From Aurantibacillus circumpalustris (GTDB taxonomy: Bacteria; Bacteroidota; Bacteroidia; B-17B0; Aurantibacillaceae), in NCBI RefSeq assembly GCF_029625215.1, contig NZ_CP121197.1, forward strand, positions 62,001 through 126,000: DNA of 64,000 bases. Direction: 5' to 3'. Under the pieces are notes generated by a model. It was not told the origin of the DNA and searched no databases. It saw nothing but the letters and a program-made list of their open reading frames with translations. The translations under genes were made by a program, and so were the position numbers. Numbering within the stretch: position 1 is the first letter of the stretch; every line of letters starts with the position of its first letter. Below are positions 8,614 through 17,071 of this stretch, piece by piece.

Positions 8614-9681
8614 TTACACCACATAAGTAATGGCATTAATATTCATTCCGGCACCAACCGATGCAAAAAGAATGACATCGCCCTCTTCCAAAATATGATT
8701 TTCTTGTTCTTTTCTTAAAACCATATCTAGTAAGGTTGGAATAGTTGCTACAGAACTATTTCCAAGAAGATGAATGTTCATTGGAAGTACGTCTGCTGGT
8801 GGTGTATCTATATTGTAGAGTTTGTAAAAATCTCTTATGATGGCTTTATCCATTTTTTCGTTTGCCTGATGGATAAATATTTTCTTGAGTTTATCAATTC
8901 CATAACCCGATTTATCCAAACATTGTTTCATGCCAAGCGGTACATTTTTTAATGCAAATTCATAAATCTTTTTTCCTTGCATTTTTAAATACCGCGTTTC
9001 TGGCTTATGCCCTTCTTTATAAGAGGTGTCAAAATTTAAAAAATCAAATTCATCATAACTAAAGGTGAGGGAAGCGGTACTAACTATACCCCTTGATTCT
9101 TTACTATCAACTGCCTCTATTATGCCTGCTGCCGCGCCATCCGCATAAATCATCGAATCTCTATCATGAGGATCTATTACCCGAGAAAGCGTTTCTGCGC
9201 CAATAACCAAGTAGCGTTTTGCACCATCTGCAATAATGGCTTGTCTGGCAAGTATTAATCCTTGAACCCAACCCGGGCATCCGAACAAAATATCAAAAGC
9301 GACACAGGCTGGATTTTTAATTTGTAATTCATGTTTAACTTTTGAAGCTAAGGCTGGCAAAAAATCTGCTTGACTCGAGCCAAAAGGAACATCACCGCAG
9401 GTATGAGCAAGAATAATTCCATCAAGCGTTTCGGGATCTATACCAGAATTTTTTAAGGCAAGTCTCGCAGCAATAACTGCAATATCAGACATAACTTGAT
9501 CTTTGCCCACATAACGTCTCTCAGATATTCCGGTTATGTTTCTAAATTTTCGTTCAGTTACTTCTGGAGAATCTATAAATTCTTTCCCTCCTCTTTCATA
9601 AAATGAATGGCCTTTAAAATTGTCATTGGTGACTATATTGTCTGGGATATAACTTCCCATACCGGTAATCATAATATTCAT
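8614..9681 (-). CDS. 3-oxoacyl-ACP synthase III-like enzyme (KAS III family)
   Basis: This is a 355-residue condensing enzyme with the KAS III catalytic triad: Cys135 in FGCPGW, His271 in IHQAN and Asn308 in GNSS. The N-terminal ITGMGSYIPDNIVTND and the C-terminal ASVGAGMNINAITYVV are also typical. Canonical FabH starts fatty acid synthesis from acetyl-CoA and malonyl-ACP. This protein is longer than FabH (about 315-330) and not next to other fab genes, so it may be a specialised KAS III-like enzyme; the two cannot be separated here. A GTAACAAA/TTTGTTAC inverted repeat lies about 80 nt upstream of the start (9762-9780). Confidence 0.82.
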   Translation of the reverse strand: MNIMITGMGSYIPDNIVTNDNFKGHSFYERGGKEFIDSPEVTERKFRNITGISERRYVGKDQVMSDIAVIAARLALKNSGIDPETLDGIILAHTCGDVPFGSSQADFLPALASKVKHELQIKNPACVAFDILFGCPGWVQGLILARQAIIADGAKRYLVIGAETLSRVIDPHDRDSMIYADGAAAGIIEAVDSKESRGIVSTASLTFSYDEFDFLNFDTSYKEGHKPETRYLKMQGKKIYEFALKNVPLGMKQCLDKSGYGIDKLKKIFIHQANEKMDKAIIRDFYKLYNIDTPPADVLPMNIHLLGNSSVATIPTLLDMVLRKEQENHILEEGDVILFASVGAGMNINAITYVV

Positions 9682-10331
9682 GCTTTAATGAATTACAACG
9701 ATCATTTTCTTCAACCATCTATTAAATAAGTTGAACTAAACGAACTCACTAGTTAAAAACAGTAACAAACTTTTTGTTACACGACCTTAAAAAAATGGAA
9801 GAAATAATTTGCAAAAAGTGGCTAAACAAATAAGATCTATATTCCGAAAGATGTGAAGTAAATATACTGATTATTCCTCTTTTGCAAAGCCTCACAATAA
9901 AAGGAATTGAAAGATGTGAAATAAGATTACTAATCCTGGCTTTGCTTGTGAACTCTTAAATAGATACCATTCATTAAAACAGAAACAACTCGGTCAAACA
10001 TGTTTACTAACTTATCACCATTCCTTATTAATAAGACGAATCCCATCAAAAAAAACACTTAGTGAACACCCGCAGTTAAAGGATTTAGAGGCATTTGAGG
10101 AGTGGTATATAAAGATGTGCTTAAATTTACTGCTTACTCAAAACACTAATATTATTATACAGCTTAATACTGTGTAAAAAAACGGCAAACTTTTACCTTC
10201 AAAAGGTCACTTATAGCAGTATATACAGAAGATTGGTCTTCCTTAAGTCCCATTATAGGGTGATTTTGTAAGTCAAATTGTTAAAAAACTGCTAATAATC
10301 GACGAATCAGGCATTTTTTATTCCAAAACAC
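9682..10331. other. Long gene-free interval with an inverted repeat and short direct repeats
   Basis: No convincing gene was found in about 650 nt. It holds a perfect inverted repeat GTAACAAA-ctt-TTTGTTAC (9762-9780) and the direct repeat GAAAGATGTGAA at 9846-9857 and 9909-9920, with a third partial copy AAAGATGTG at 10111-10119. One frame is open from 9920 to the stop at 10175-10177 (86 codons), but it has no early start codon and no family resemblance. An unannotated small RNA or an eroded gene is possible, unproven. Confidence 0.5.
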
Positions 10332-10362
10332 TTGACAAACGTGGTTTATATCATTATGTTTG
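10332..10362 (+). promoter_or_regulatory. Bacteroidota-type promoter of the HU gene
   Basis: TTG (10332-10334, in CTTGACAAAC) is separated by 20 nt from TATGTTTG (10355-10362), matching the -33 TTG / -7 TAnnTTTG consensus. The start codon follows 41 nt downstream, after an A-rich leader. Confidence 0.7.
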
Positions 10363-10403
10363 TTCCAAGTAAATAATTGTTTAACCCTTTAATTAAAAAA
10401 AAA

Positions 10404-10685
10404 ATGAACAAAGCAGATTTAATTGAAGCTATCGCTTCAGGATCAAAATTAACAAAAGCAGACGCTGGTCGTGCTTTAGATTCAACAATTGAAGCAATTC
10501 ACAAAGCCTTAAAAAAAGGTGATCGTATTGGTTTAGTTGGTTTCGGTGCATTCTCAGTTGCTAAACGCGCTGCACGTATCGGACGTAATCCACAAACTGG
10601 AAAAGAAATTAAAATCGCTGCTAAAAAAGTAGTGAAGTTCAAAGCTGGAGCTGATTTAGCTGGAACTGTAAACAAAGGAAAATAA
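10404..10685 (+). CDS. HU-family DNA-binding protein
   Basis: This 93-residue histone-like protein has the complete HU/IHF layout: N-terminal dimerisation helices (MNKADLIEAIASGSKLTKAD), the GFGAFSVAKRAAR saddle (about 49-61) and the DNA-binding arm GRNPQTGKEIKIAAKKVVKFKAG with the intercalating Pro in RNPQTG. HU bends and compacts DNA and assists replication and recombination. I chose the ATG at 10404, behind an A-rich stretch, because the frame upstream (to 10377) reads as non-homologous Lys-rich filler. A strong promoter and a strong terminator frame the gene, in keeping with high expression. Other family paralogues probably exist elsewhere. Confidence 0.95.
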   Translation: MNKADLIEAIASGSKLTKADAGRALDSTIEAIHKALKKGDRIGLVGFGAFSVAKRAARIGRNPQTGKEIKIAAKKVVKFKAGADLAGTVNKGK

Positions 10686-10702
10686 TTTCCCTTTCCAAAA
10701 AT

Positions 10703-10735
10703 AAAAAGGCTGTGAGAATCTCACAGCCTTTTTTT
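10703..10735. terminator. Bidirectional terminator between HU and the GlxA-type regulator
   Basis: AAAAAGGCTGTGAGA and TCTCACAGCCTTTTT form a nearly uninterrupted hairpin followed by T residues on the plus strand and preceded by A residues, so it can serve both convergent genes. Confidence 0.85.
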
Positions 10736-10747
10736 ATGTCTATTATT

Positions 10748-11740
10748 TTAAGCTGCAAGCATTTCTTTATTGTATCTGTTGCGATATTCAATTGGAGATA
10801 AACCAGCAATTTTTTTGAAGATAGTTCTAAATGCTTTGGTATCACTATAACCCACCTCATACATGACTTCATTAATATTTTTCCTACTCGATTCAAAACT
10901 TTTTTTGGCCGCTTCAATTTTCACCCTTTGGATATATTCTACTACTGTATTGTTTGTTGCTTTTTTAAAACGACGTTCCAAACTCCTTCTGCCTAATGCA
11001 AACATATCTGCCAACTGTTCTACAGTCAGCCTATCCTGAAAATGATTTTCAATAAACTCTTGGGCTTTTTTAACTGGTTCATCTAAATGATCTTTTTGTC
11101 CTGTGAAAATACTAAAGGACGCTTGGCTACCACGATCAATTTCTATTTCATACATCTTGGCACATAAAAGCATAATTTCTCTTCCTGCGTATTTCTCGAC
11201 AATGTAGAGTAACAAATTCCAAAAAGAGTTTGCTCCACCACTTGTGTAAATTCCATTTTCATCAGTGATTATTTTTTCCGAAACCAAATTTATTTCCGGA
11301 AACATTTTTCTAAAATCATTTGCAGCAAACCAATGTGTAGCGCAACTCTTGCCATTCATTAATCCTGTTGAAGCCAGCAGAAATGCGCCGACACAAAGGC
11401 TGGCAATTTCACTACCGGATTTATATTGCGCACTTACCCAGGGAAAAAACTCTTTATTCATTTCAACTATACTTTCCCATTCACCATTTACAGGTGGTAT
11501 AATAATCAAATCGTGTTTATACGAATCATGAACGCTTAAATCTGGAATAACCGAAAATACGCCTTGATAGGACACAGGATCTGTCGTTAGGCCAACCATC
11601 TTAACATTAAACATTGGCGGTTTACCCATACTTACAAGAAATTCGTTTACGCGATTAAACATAAAAAAAGAACCCTCTATGCAAGTGAGCGTTGCAGCTC
11701 CTTTTGGTAATAAGATGGAAATGTTTTTAATTCTAGACAT
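10748..11740 (-). CDS. GlxA-type transcriptional regulator (DJ-1/PfpI domain plus AraC HTH)
   Basis: The 330-residue protein combines an N-terminal DJ-1/PfpI (glutamine amidotransferase-like) domain (about 5-190) with a C-terminal AraC/XylS double helix-turn-helix (about 225-325). In the first domain the nucleophile-elbow position is occupied by Cys116 (IASLCVGAF). In the second, LTVEQLADMFALGRRSLERR is followed by the second-helix signature VGYSDTKAFRTIFKKIAGLSP, split here only by naming. Members of this class respond to small metabolites and often activate an adjacent gene. The divergent VOC gene (11866) is the nearest candidate target. A promoter lies just upstream on the minus strand. 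Confidence 0.9.
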   Translation of the reverse strand: MSRIKNISILLPKGAATLTCIEGSFFMFNRVNEFLVSMGKPPMFNVKMVGLTTDPVSYQGVFSVIPDLSVHDSYKHDLIIIPPVNGEWESIVEMNKEFFPWVSAQYKSGSEIASLCVGAFLLASTGLMNGKSCATHWFAANDFRKMFPEINLVSEKIITDENGIYTSGGANSFWNLLLYIVEKYAGREIMLLCAKMYEIEIDRGSQASFSIFTGQKDHLDEPVKKAQEFIENHFQDRLTVEQLADMFALGRRSLERRFKKATNNTVVEYIQRVKIEAAKKSFESSRKNINEVMYEVGYSDTKAFRTIFKKIAGLSPIEYRNRYNKEMLAA

Positions 11741-11759
11741 GTATAAGGTTTTAGTGTTT

Positions 11760-11790
11760 CAAAAATAGACTAAAATTTTGTCGCAATCAA
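11760..11790 (-). promoter_or_regulatory. Promoter of the GlxA-type regulator gene
   Basis: Read on the minus strand, TTG (11790-11788) is followed after 20 nt by TATTTTTG (11767-11760), a match to TTG / TAnnTTTG. The start codon at 11740 is 19 nt beyond the -7 box. Confidence 0.6.
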
Positions 11791-11865
11791 CCCATTGTAT
11801 TGGCGCATTCGCACTTCGGTTTTCTCTATAGTATAAATAGTTTTGTGAGGTAATATAAAAAGAAG

Positions 11866-12261
11866 ATGACGCAAATAAACGCTTATTTAACTTTCAACGG
11901 CAATTGTCGCGAGGCGATGTTGTTTTATCAAAAATGTTTAGGAGGAAAACTAACTCTTCAATCCGTTGAGGAGTCTCCCATGTCGGATCAGTGGCCAAAA
12001 GATGTTCAAAAAAATATTTTACACGCTTCACTAATTAATAAACAAATTAGCCTATTGTCATCTGACATGGGTTCAGAAAAATTAATAATGGGCAATGCCA
12101 TTTCTCTTGCTTTAGCTTGTTCAAATGAAGATGAAATAAATCACTTTTTTAAAAATCTTTCCGAACAAGGAAATATAACACATCCCTTACATAGATTTTT
12201 TGATGGCACCATTGGTGCGCTAACAGATAAATATGGAATCAACTGGTTATTTAAACTTTAA
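11866..12261 (+). CDS. VOC superfamily protein, PhnB/glyoxalase-like
   Basis: The 131-residue protein matches the PhnB-like subgroup of the vicinal oxygen chelate fold: INAYLTFNGNCREAMLFYQKCLGGKL at the N-terminus is split as INAYLTFNGN and AMLFYQKCLGGKL, and the C-terminal FFDGTIGALTDKYGINW closes the second beta-alpha-beta module. Many PhnB-like proteins have incomplete metal-ligand sets and no proven reaction, so function cannot be given. It is the first gene of a plus-strand row and is divergent from the GlxA-type regulator. Confidence 0.82.
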   Translation: MTQINAYLTFNGNCREAMLFYQKCLGGKLTLQSVEESPMSDQWPKDVQKNILHASLINKQISLLSSDMGSEKLIMGNAISLALACSNEDEINHFFKNLSEQGNITHPLHRFFDGTIGALTDKYGINWLFKL

Positions 12262-12298
12262 ATATCCACTAGGTGCCTAAAAGTAAATAACACATAAC

Positions 12299-12523
12299 AT
12301 GGTGGAGGTTTTTAAAACAAACGTGATTCATTTTGAAGAAGCACAAAAACTTTTGGAATTAATTCATTGTCGTTTTAAAACCTACTCCTGTAATTTTGAT
12401 TTAGAAGATTGTGATTGTGTATTAAGGGTAGAGACAAAAAACAGCATTATCGAAACCAAGGTTATTATAAAATTTTTGTGTGATCGGGGTTATGAAGTTG
12501 AAATTCTGAATGACGATTGCTAA
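12299..12523 (+). CDS. Small conserved-looking protein of unknown function, 74 aa
   Basis: A compact acidic protein beginning MVEVFKTNVIHFEEAQKL and containing the cysteine-bearing stretch FDLEDCDCVLRVE. The alternation of helix and strand (beta-alpha-beta-beta-alpha-beta reading) suggests a ferredoxin-like fold, as in small metal-binding or HMA-like proteins, but the CxxC motif of HMA domains is absent. I cannot name the family. It lies 37 nt after the VOC gene and is probably co-transcribed with it. Confidence 0.6.
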   Translation: MVEVFKTNVIHFEEAQKLLELIHCRFKTYSCNFDLEDCDCVLRVETKNSIIETKVIIKFLCDRGYEVEILNDDC

Positions 12524-12668
12524 AGAACTAGAAGGTGTATGATAGATTTTGCAAAAAAATTATTCTTGAAGGGTCGGCAAAACATTTACCATTTTGGAAG
12601 AATAGCTTAAAAAAAAGCGGGAACTAATTATTTTTTATACGATATTTAATAATCAAAAAATAAACACC

Positions 12669-13052
12669 ATGAAAAAAACAAACATTATCTATTGGATTTT
12701 CACCAGCTTGTTTTCAGTATTAATGATTTTTTCATCTATTGGAGGCTTTGGCAATGATCCCGAAGCAACCAAATTTATGTCAGACCTTGGATACCCTGCT
12801 TACTTTGTTTTTTTTATTAGTCTAGCTAAAATACTTGGTGTGATTGCAATTCTTATTCCAGGTTATCCCCGTATAAAAGAATGGGCTTATGCAGGACTTA
12901 TATTTGATCTTGCGGGAGCCACCTACTCTCAAATAGCGGCTGGTATGCCTACCGACGGTTTAATCTTTATGGCCATTTCTTTTACTCTTGCTTTTGGCTC
13001 TTACTTATATTATCACAAACGTTTAAAAGAAAAGGCACAAGTGACAACATAA
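12669..13052 (+). CDS. DoxX family membrane protein
   Basis: A 127-residue protein with four predicted membrane helices, the DoxX-like layout: IIYWIFTSLFSVLMIFSSIG, then YPAYFVFFISLAKILGVIAI with the family's KILG motif, AYAGLIFDLAGATYSQ and FMAISFTLAFGSYLYY. DoxX-like proteins are membrane proteins of mostly unknown role, some linked to sulfur or redox stress. It precedes the MATE pump by 24 nt, probably as one transcript. Confidence 0.82.
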   Translation: MKKTNIIYWIFTSLFSVLMIFSSIGGFGNDPEATKFMSDLGYPAYFVFFISLAKILGVIAILIPGYPRIKEWAYAGLIFDLAGATYSQIAAGMPTDGLIFMAISFTLAFGSYLYYHKRLKEKAQVTT

Positions 13053-13076
13053 CCTAAGATTATTATCCAAAAATTT

Positions 13077-14474
13077 ATGAATCAAGAAAAAAACCTCAGT
13101 AATTTTACAAGATATTTTAATGTGATTAAACAATCACTTAATGGTGAGGAACAAGACTATACACAAGGAAGTATCCGGCGCGCTGTATTTCTTTTAGCTA
13201 TTCCAATGATTTTGGAATTGAGCCTTGAAAGTGTATTTGCCATTGTAGATATGTTTTTTGTTGGCAAACTTGGTGAAAATGCTATTGCAACTGTTGGGTT
13301 AACGGAGTCTGTAATAACCCTTGTGTATTCAGTAGCTATAGGATTAAGTACTGGTGCAACAGCAATTGTTGCACGCCGTATTGGTGAAAAAAATCCGGAA
13401 GCAGGTGCTCATGCCGGCGCACAATCGCTTATCATAGCCCTAATAATAACCATTTTTTTAAGTATTCTAGGAATGGTATTCGCCTCTGATATTCTTCGCC
13501 TTATGGGTGCGAGCAATGAAGTCATAGAAGAAGGAACTTCGTTTACACAAATTATGTTTGGTGGAAGTCTTGCTATTATTCTTTTGTTTTTAATAAATGG
13601 AATCTTCCGTGGTGCGGGGAATGCTGCCATGGCTATGAAGAGTTTATGGATTGCTAGTTTTGTGAACATAATTTTATGTCCGATCTCAATTCATTTTTTT
13701 GGGTTAAAAGGAGCTGCAATAGCTACAGTAATTGGAAGAAGTTCGGGAGTTGCTTACCAGTGTTATCATTTATTTATGGGAAGTGGGATTCTTAAATTTT
13801 ACGCTCGTCATTTTAAAATCGAAATGACTTTAATAAAATCGGTAATTACGGTTGCTTGGCCTGCGACCTTGCAATTTATAATTGCGAGCGGTAGCTGGAT
13901 AGTTTTGGCAAGACTTGTTGCGGAAACCGACGGAACAACAGCCTCTGCTGGCTATCAAATTGCTATTCGTAATGTGGTGTTTTTTATTTTACCGGCTTGG
14001 GGATTAAGTAATGCGGCAGCAACACTCGTGGGACAGAACTTAGGGGCAAAACAACTTGAACGTGCCGAAGAAAGTGTTATGATTACTACAAAGTACAATG
14101 TTATTTTTATGGGCTTAGTAATGATTCTTTTCATTTTCTGCTCGAATCCTATTATTCGTTTGTTTAGTCAGGACGAAGCAGTTATTGCTTACGGTGCAAG
14201 AGCTTTACAAATTATCGGATTCGGTTACATTTTCTACGGAATCTCTATGGTAATGACACAGGCTTTAAATGGTGCAGGCGATACAAAAACCCCAACGCTC
14301 ATTAATTTTGTTTGTTTTTGGTTGATTCAAATTCCCTTAGCCTACTTTCTCGCAAAAGGCCTAGACCTTCGGTCTACCGGTGCTTTTATAGCAGTACCTG
14401 CTGCAGAAACGCTCATTGCATTTGTAGCTTGGTATTATTTCAAAAAAGGAAAGTGGAAAGAAGTAAAAGTGTAG
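13077..14474 (+). CDS. MATE family multidrug/cation efflux transporter
   Basis: The 465-residue protein has about twelve membrane helices in two pseudo-symmetric halves. Typical MATE signatures are PMILELSLESVFAIVDMFFV and GLSTGATAIVARRIGE in the first half and GLSNAAATLVGQNLGAKQ in the second. MATE pumps export drugs or metabolites in exchange for Na+ or H+. The N-terminal 40 residues (to YTQGSIRRAV) form a short cytosolic extension seen in the NorM/DinF-like group. It lies upstream of the TetR gene but is not obviously covered by the TetR operator at 14518-14537, which follows its stop codon. Confidence 0.92.
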   Translation: MNQEKNLSNFTRYFNVIKQSLNGEEQDYTQGSIRRAVFLLAIPMILELSLESVFAIVDMFFVGKLGENAIATVGLTESVITLVYSVAIGLSTGATAIVARRIGEKNPEAGAHAGAQSLIIALIITIFLSILGMVFASDILRLMGASNEVIEEGTSFTQIMFGGSLAIILLFLINGIFRGAGNAAMAMKSLWIASFVNIILCPISIHFFGLKGAAIATVIGRSSGVAYQCYHLFMGSGILKFYARHFKIEMTLIKSVITVAWPATLQFIIASGSWIVLARLVAETDGTTASAGYQIAIRNVVFFILPAWGLSNAAATLVGQNLGAKQLERAEESVMITTKYNVIFMGLVMILFIFCSNPIIRLFSQDEAVIAYGARALQIIGFGYIFYGISMVMTQALNGAGDTKTPTLINFVCFWLIQIPLAYFLAKGLDLRSTGAFIAVPAAETLIAFVAWYYFKKGKWKEVKV

Positions 14475-14517
14475 AGCTACCCATCAGAAATTAAACAAAA
14501 GCCAATTTTATCAAAAT

Positions 14518-14550
14518 AATATACCGATTGGTATATTTTACCTACATTTG
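14518..14550 (+). promoter_or_regulatory. TetR operator and -7 box upstream of the tetR-like gene
   Basis: AATATACC-GATT-GGTATATT (14518-14537) is an inverted repeat with 8-bp perfect arms. It is followed at 14543-14550 by TACATTTG, a TAnnTTTG -7 box, 20 nt before the tetR start. The 14-bp core ATACCGATTGGTAT is the exact reverse complement of the core at 15182-15195 in front of the thiolase gene. This fits autorepression. Confidence 0.75.
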
Positions 14551-14570
14551 TTTCAGAATTTGAATTACTC

Positions 14571-15164
14571 ATGTCAAAAGCCGAAAAAACACGCGAGTTT
14601 ATTATAGAAAAAGCAGCACCTATTTTTAATAAGAAAGGGTATGCGGGCACATCGCTAAACGACTTGATACATGCGACAGGACTAACAAAAGGTTCTATTT
14701 ACGGTAATTTTGAAAATAAAGATGAAGTAGCTACAGCTGTTTTTGAATACAATATTAAAGGCGTACACAAACGTATTTCAGAATACGTTGTAACGCAAAA
14801 AACAGCACCCGGTAAATTAATCGGTATTACTGATTATTACCGTTGCAATTGGAAACAGGTTTTTGAAAAAGGCGGTTGTCCTTTACAAAACGCATCCGTT
14901 GAGGCAGATGATAATCTCAAATTTTTAAAAGGGAAAGTACAACACAGTGTTAAACGTTGGGCCGAAAACATAACGGGTATAATCGAAACCGGCAAACAAA
15001 ATGGGGAGATTAAGAAAAATATTGTGTCTTCTGATTATGCTTATATGTTCATTACGCTACTCGAAGGAGGTATTATGCTGGGAAAAATAATGAACAATCC
15101 CAAACATTTAATTATGGCATTAGACAGAATAAAACTCATTGTAGAATCAGAAATGAAAAAATAA
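14571..15164 (+). CDS. TetR/AcrR-family transcriptional repressor
   Basis: The 197-residue protein has the N-terminal TetR helix-turn-helix (about 6-52): EFIIEKAAPIFNKKGYAGTS followed by LNDLIHATGLTKGSIYGNF. The C-terminal half is the variable ligand-binding domain with Cys at KGGCPLQNASVEAD, a pattern typical of the TetR C-terminal subgroup near AcrR/LmrA-YxaF-like proteins. Matching operators sit before its own promoter and between it and the thiolase gene, so it very probably controls itself and the downstream lipid-type row. The ligand is not known; an acyl-CoA or related lipid would suit the neighbours (inference). Confidence 0.92.
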   Translation: MSKAEKTREFIIEKAAPIFNKKGYAGTSLNDLIHATGLTKGSIYGNFENKDEVATAVFEYNIKGVHKRISEYVVTQKTAPGKLIGITDYYRCNWKQVFEKGGCPLQNASVEADDNLKFLKGKVQHSVKRWAENITGIIETGKQNGEIKKNIVSSDYAYMFITLLEGGIMLGKIMNNPKHLIMALDRIKLIVESEMKK

Positions 15165-15180
15165 TTTTTTTAACCTAAAA

Positions 15181-15196
15181 TATACCAATCGGTATA
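15181..15196 (+). promoter_or_regulatory. Second TetR operator, in front of the thiolase gene
   Basis: TATACC-AATC-GGTATA is a 16-bp inverted repeat ending 9 nt before the thiolase start codon. Its core is the reverse complement of the operator at 14521-14534. Repressor bound here would block an internal promoter or read-through from tetR. Confidence 0.75.
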
Positions 15197-15205
15197 ATAT
15201 AAAAC

Positions 15206-16378
15206 ATGAAAGAAGTATACATTATTTCCGCAAAGCGAACAGCCGTTGGAGGACTTTTAGGAAGTCTTTCGCATTTATCAGCCACGCAATTAGGGGCCAT
15301 AGCTATAAAGGACGCCTATGAAAGCGCAGGAATAGACCCAAAAAACATTGACTCCGTTTACATGGGAAATGTTTTGAGTGCTAACCTGGGCCAATCACCA
15401 GCAAGGCAAGCAGCTATTTTTGCAGGTATTCCTAATAAAACAGATGCCACCACTATTAATAAAGTATGCTCATCTGGAATGAAAGCTACGGCCATTGGTA
15501 CACAACAAATTCAATTAGGTTTGGAAAATATTGTTGTTACTGGCGGCATGGAAAGTATGAGCAACACGCCCCATTATGTAAATGTGCGCCGAGGAACGAA
15601 AGCTGGTGATTTAAATTTAGTTGACGGTATGATTAAAGACGGTCTTTGGGATGTGTATAATAATTTTCACATGGGCAGCGCGGCTGAATTGGGAGTTACA
15701 GAATACAAACTTAGTCGCGAAGCACTTGATAACTACGCCATACAATCTTACCAAAAAGCGCAACAAGCGACTAAAGAAGGAAAATTTAAAAACGAAATAA
15801 TACCTATTCTGGTTAAACAAAAAAACGGGACTCTTATTATTGATAAAGATGAAGATATTGATAAAATAATTCTTGAAAAGGTTTCAAAACTGAAACCGGT
15901 CTTTGAAAAAAATGGAAATCTAACTGCCGCCAACTCCAGCAATTTAAATGATGGCTCTGCCGCATTAATATTAGCCTCGAAAGAAGCGGTAGAAAAATAC
16001 AATTTAAAACCCATTGCAAAAATTATTGCTTATGCAGATGCAGCCCAAGCACCAGAAAAATTTCCTACCTCTCCTGCCATAGCCATACCTAAAGCACTTG
16101 AACAAGCCAATCTTAAACTGAATGATATTGATCTTTTTGAAATTAACGAAGCCTATGCCTCTGTTGTTCTTTCTAATCAACAAATTCTTGGATTAGATTT
16201 AAACAAGGTCAATATCTACGGTGGTGCCGTAGCCATCGGTCATCCTATTGGGGCATCTGGTGCAAGAATTATTGCCACTTTAATTTCCGCCTTAAAACAA
16301 GAGAATAAAAAATTAGGAACGGCGGCGATATGCAATGGTGGTGGCGGTGCCTCTGCTATGATAATTGAATCGATATAA
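15206..16378 (+). CDS. Thiolase, acetyl-CoA C-acyltransferase type
   Basis: This 390-residue enzyme catalyses condensation or thiolytic cleavage of acyl-CoA. The acylated Cys88 lies in INKVCSSGMKA, the catalytic His346 in GGAVAIGHPIGASGAR, and the second Cys376 in CNGGGGASA. NEAYA (314-318) completes the active site. The pattern is that of biosynthetic/degradative acetyl-CoA acetyltransferases; direction cannot be told from sequence. It is the first gene under the TetR operator at 15181-15196 and opens a row with a thioesterase and a KAS II enzyme. Confidence 0.93.
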   Translation: MKEVYIISAKRTAVGGLLGSLSHLSATQLGAIAIKDAYESAGIDPKNIDSVYMGNVLSANLGQSPARQAAIFAGIPNKTDATTINKVCSSGMKATAIGTQQIQLGLENIVVTGGMESMSNTPHYVNVRRGTKAGDLNLVDGMIKDGLWDVYNNFHMGSAAELGVTEYKLSREALDNYAIQSYQKAQQATKEGKFKNEIIPILVKQKNGTLIIDKDEDIDKIILEKVSKLKPVFEKNGNLTAANSSNLNDGSAALILASKEAVEKYNLKPIAKIIAYADAAQAPEKFPTSPAIAIPKALEQANLKLNDIDLFEINEAYASVVLSNQQILGLDLNKVNIYGGAVAIGHPIGASGARIIATLISALKQENKKLGTAAICNGGGGASAMIIESI

Positions 16379-16398
16379 TAAATTGATAATCTAGAACC

Positions 16399-16620
16399 AT
16401 GAAACATAAAATCGCTTTTGCAATGATAATGGGAATAATTACTACCGGTATTATCTCTTTTACACTCATTTCCATCAATGTTGGTATAAATGAAAAATTT
16501 TTAAAAATCTGGATAAAATCCTGGGCTACGGCTTATCTTGTAGTCATTCCCGCTATACTTATAATCGGACCAAGAGTTCAAAAAATAGTAGATAATTTAT
16601 TTAACGAAAAAAAGATATAA
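16399..16620 (+). CDS. Small DUF2798-like membrane protein
   Basis: A 73-residue protein with two membrane helices (about 6-27 and 42-60) and the DUF2798 pattern: AFAMIMGIITTGIISFTLIS in helix one and FLKIWIKSWATAYLVVIPAI leading into helix two. The function of this family is unknown. It lies 20 nt after the thiolase and one nucleotide before the thioesterase start, so it is translated as part of the same message. Confidence 0.8.
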   Translation: MKHKIAFAMIMGIITTGIISFTLISINVGINEKFLKIWIKSWATAYLVVIPAILIIGPRVQKIVDNLFNEKKI

Positions 16621-16621
16621 A

Positions 16622-17062
16622 ATGAAATCTCATAATGCATTAGAAATATTACAAAGTTTTATTGGAAAGGAATTTGTTGAGAGTCCATCTCCTTTTACAA
16701 AATGGTTAAACCCAATTGTAATGTATGCCGAAACAGGTCGTGTGTCGTTTCGTTATCTTATTAGAGCCGACATGACTAATCCGCTCAAAGGACTTCATGG
16801 AGGAGTAACCGCCGCTATTATTGATGATGTGGTTGGTGCAACTTTATTTTCTTATAATGAACCTTTTTTCTACACCACTTTAAATAATGTCATAGATTAT
16901 TTTTCACCAGCCAAAATTGGTGATGTGATTTTTGCCGAAACTATTGTGATAAAAAAAGGTAAACAAATTGTAAACGTTCAATGTGAAGTTTGGAATGAGG
17001 AAAAAAATCGTTTAATTGCACGAGGTTATTCCAACCTTTTAAAAACAAGTTTTGAAAAATAA
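16622..17062 (+). CDS. PaaI-type hotdog-fold thioesterase
   Basis: The 146-residue protein has the acyl-CoA thioesterase hotdog signature LKGLHGGVTAAIIDDVVGAT (about residues 53-72), where the HGG and the acidic residue of the following helix form the active site. Such enzymes hydrolyse acyl- or aryl-CoA thioesters. The start at 16622 follows the DUF2798 stop by one nucleotide. Its place between a thiolase and a ketoacyl synthase suggests release or proofreading of an acyl intermediate (inference). Confidence 0.85.
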   Translation: MKSHNALEILQSFIGKEFVESPSPFTKWLNPIVMYAETGRVSFRYLIRADMTNPLKGLHGGVTAAIIDDVVGATLFSYNEPFFYTTLNNVIDYFSPAKIGDVIFAETIVIKKGKQIVNVQCEVWNEEKNRLIARGYSNLLKTSFEK

Positions 17063-17071
17063 ATTAACAGC

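Noticed and set aside
9920-10177. An 86-codon open frame in the gap before the HU gene
   Set aside because: It has no ATG, GTG or TTG in a sensible position near its beginning, no recognisable family and no promoter; it is listed only as part of the gap.
12299-12523. Heavy-metal-associated (HMA) domain in the 74-residue protein
   Set aside because: The fold order is similar, but the CxxC metal motif is lacking, so a metal-binding call is not justified.
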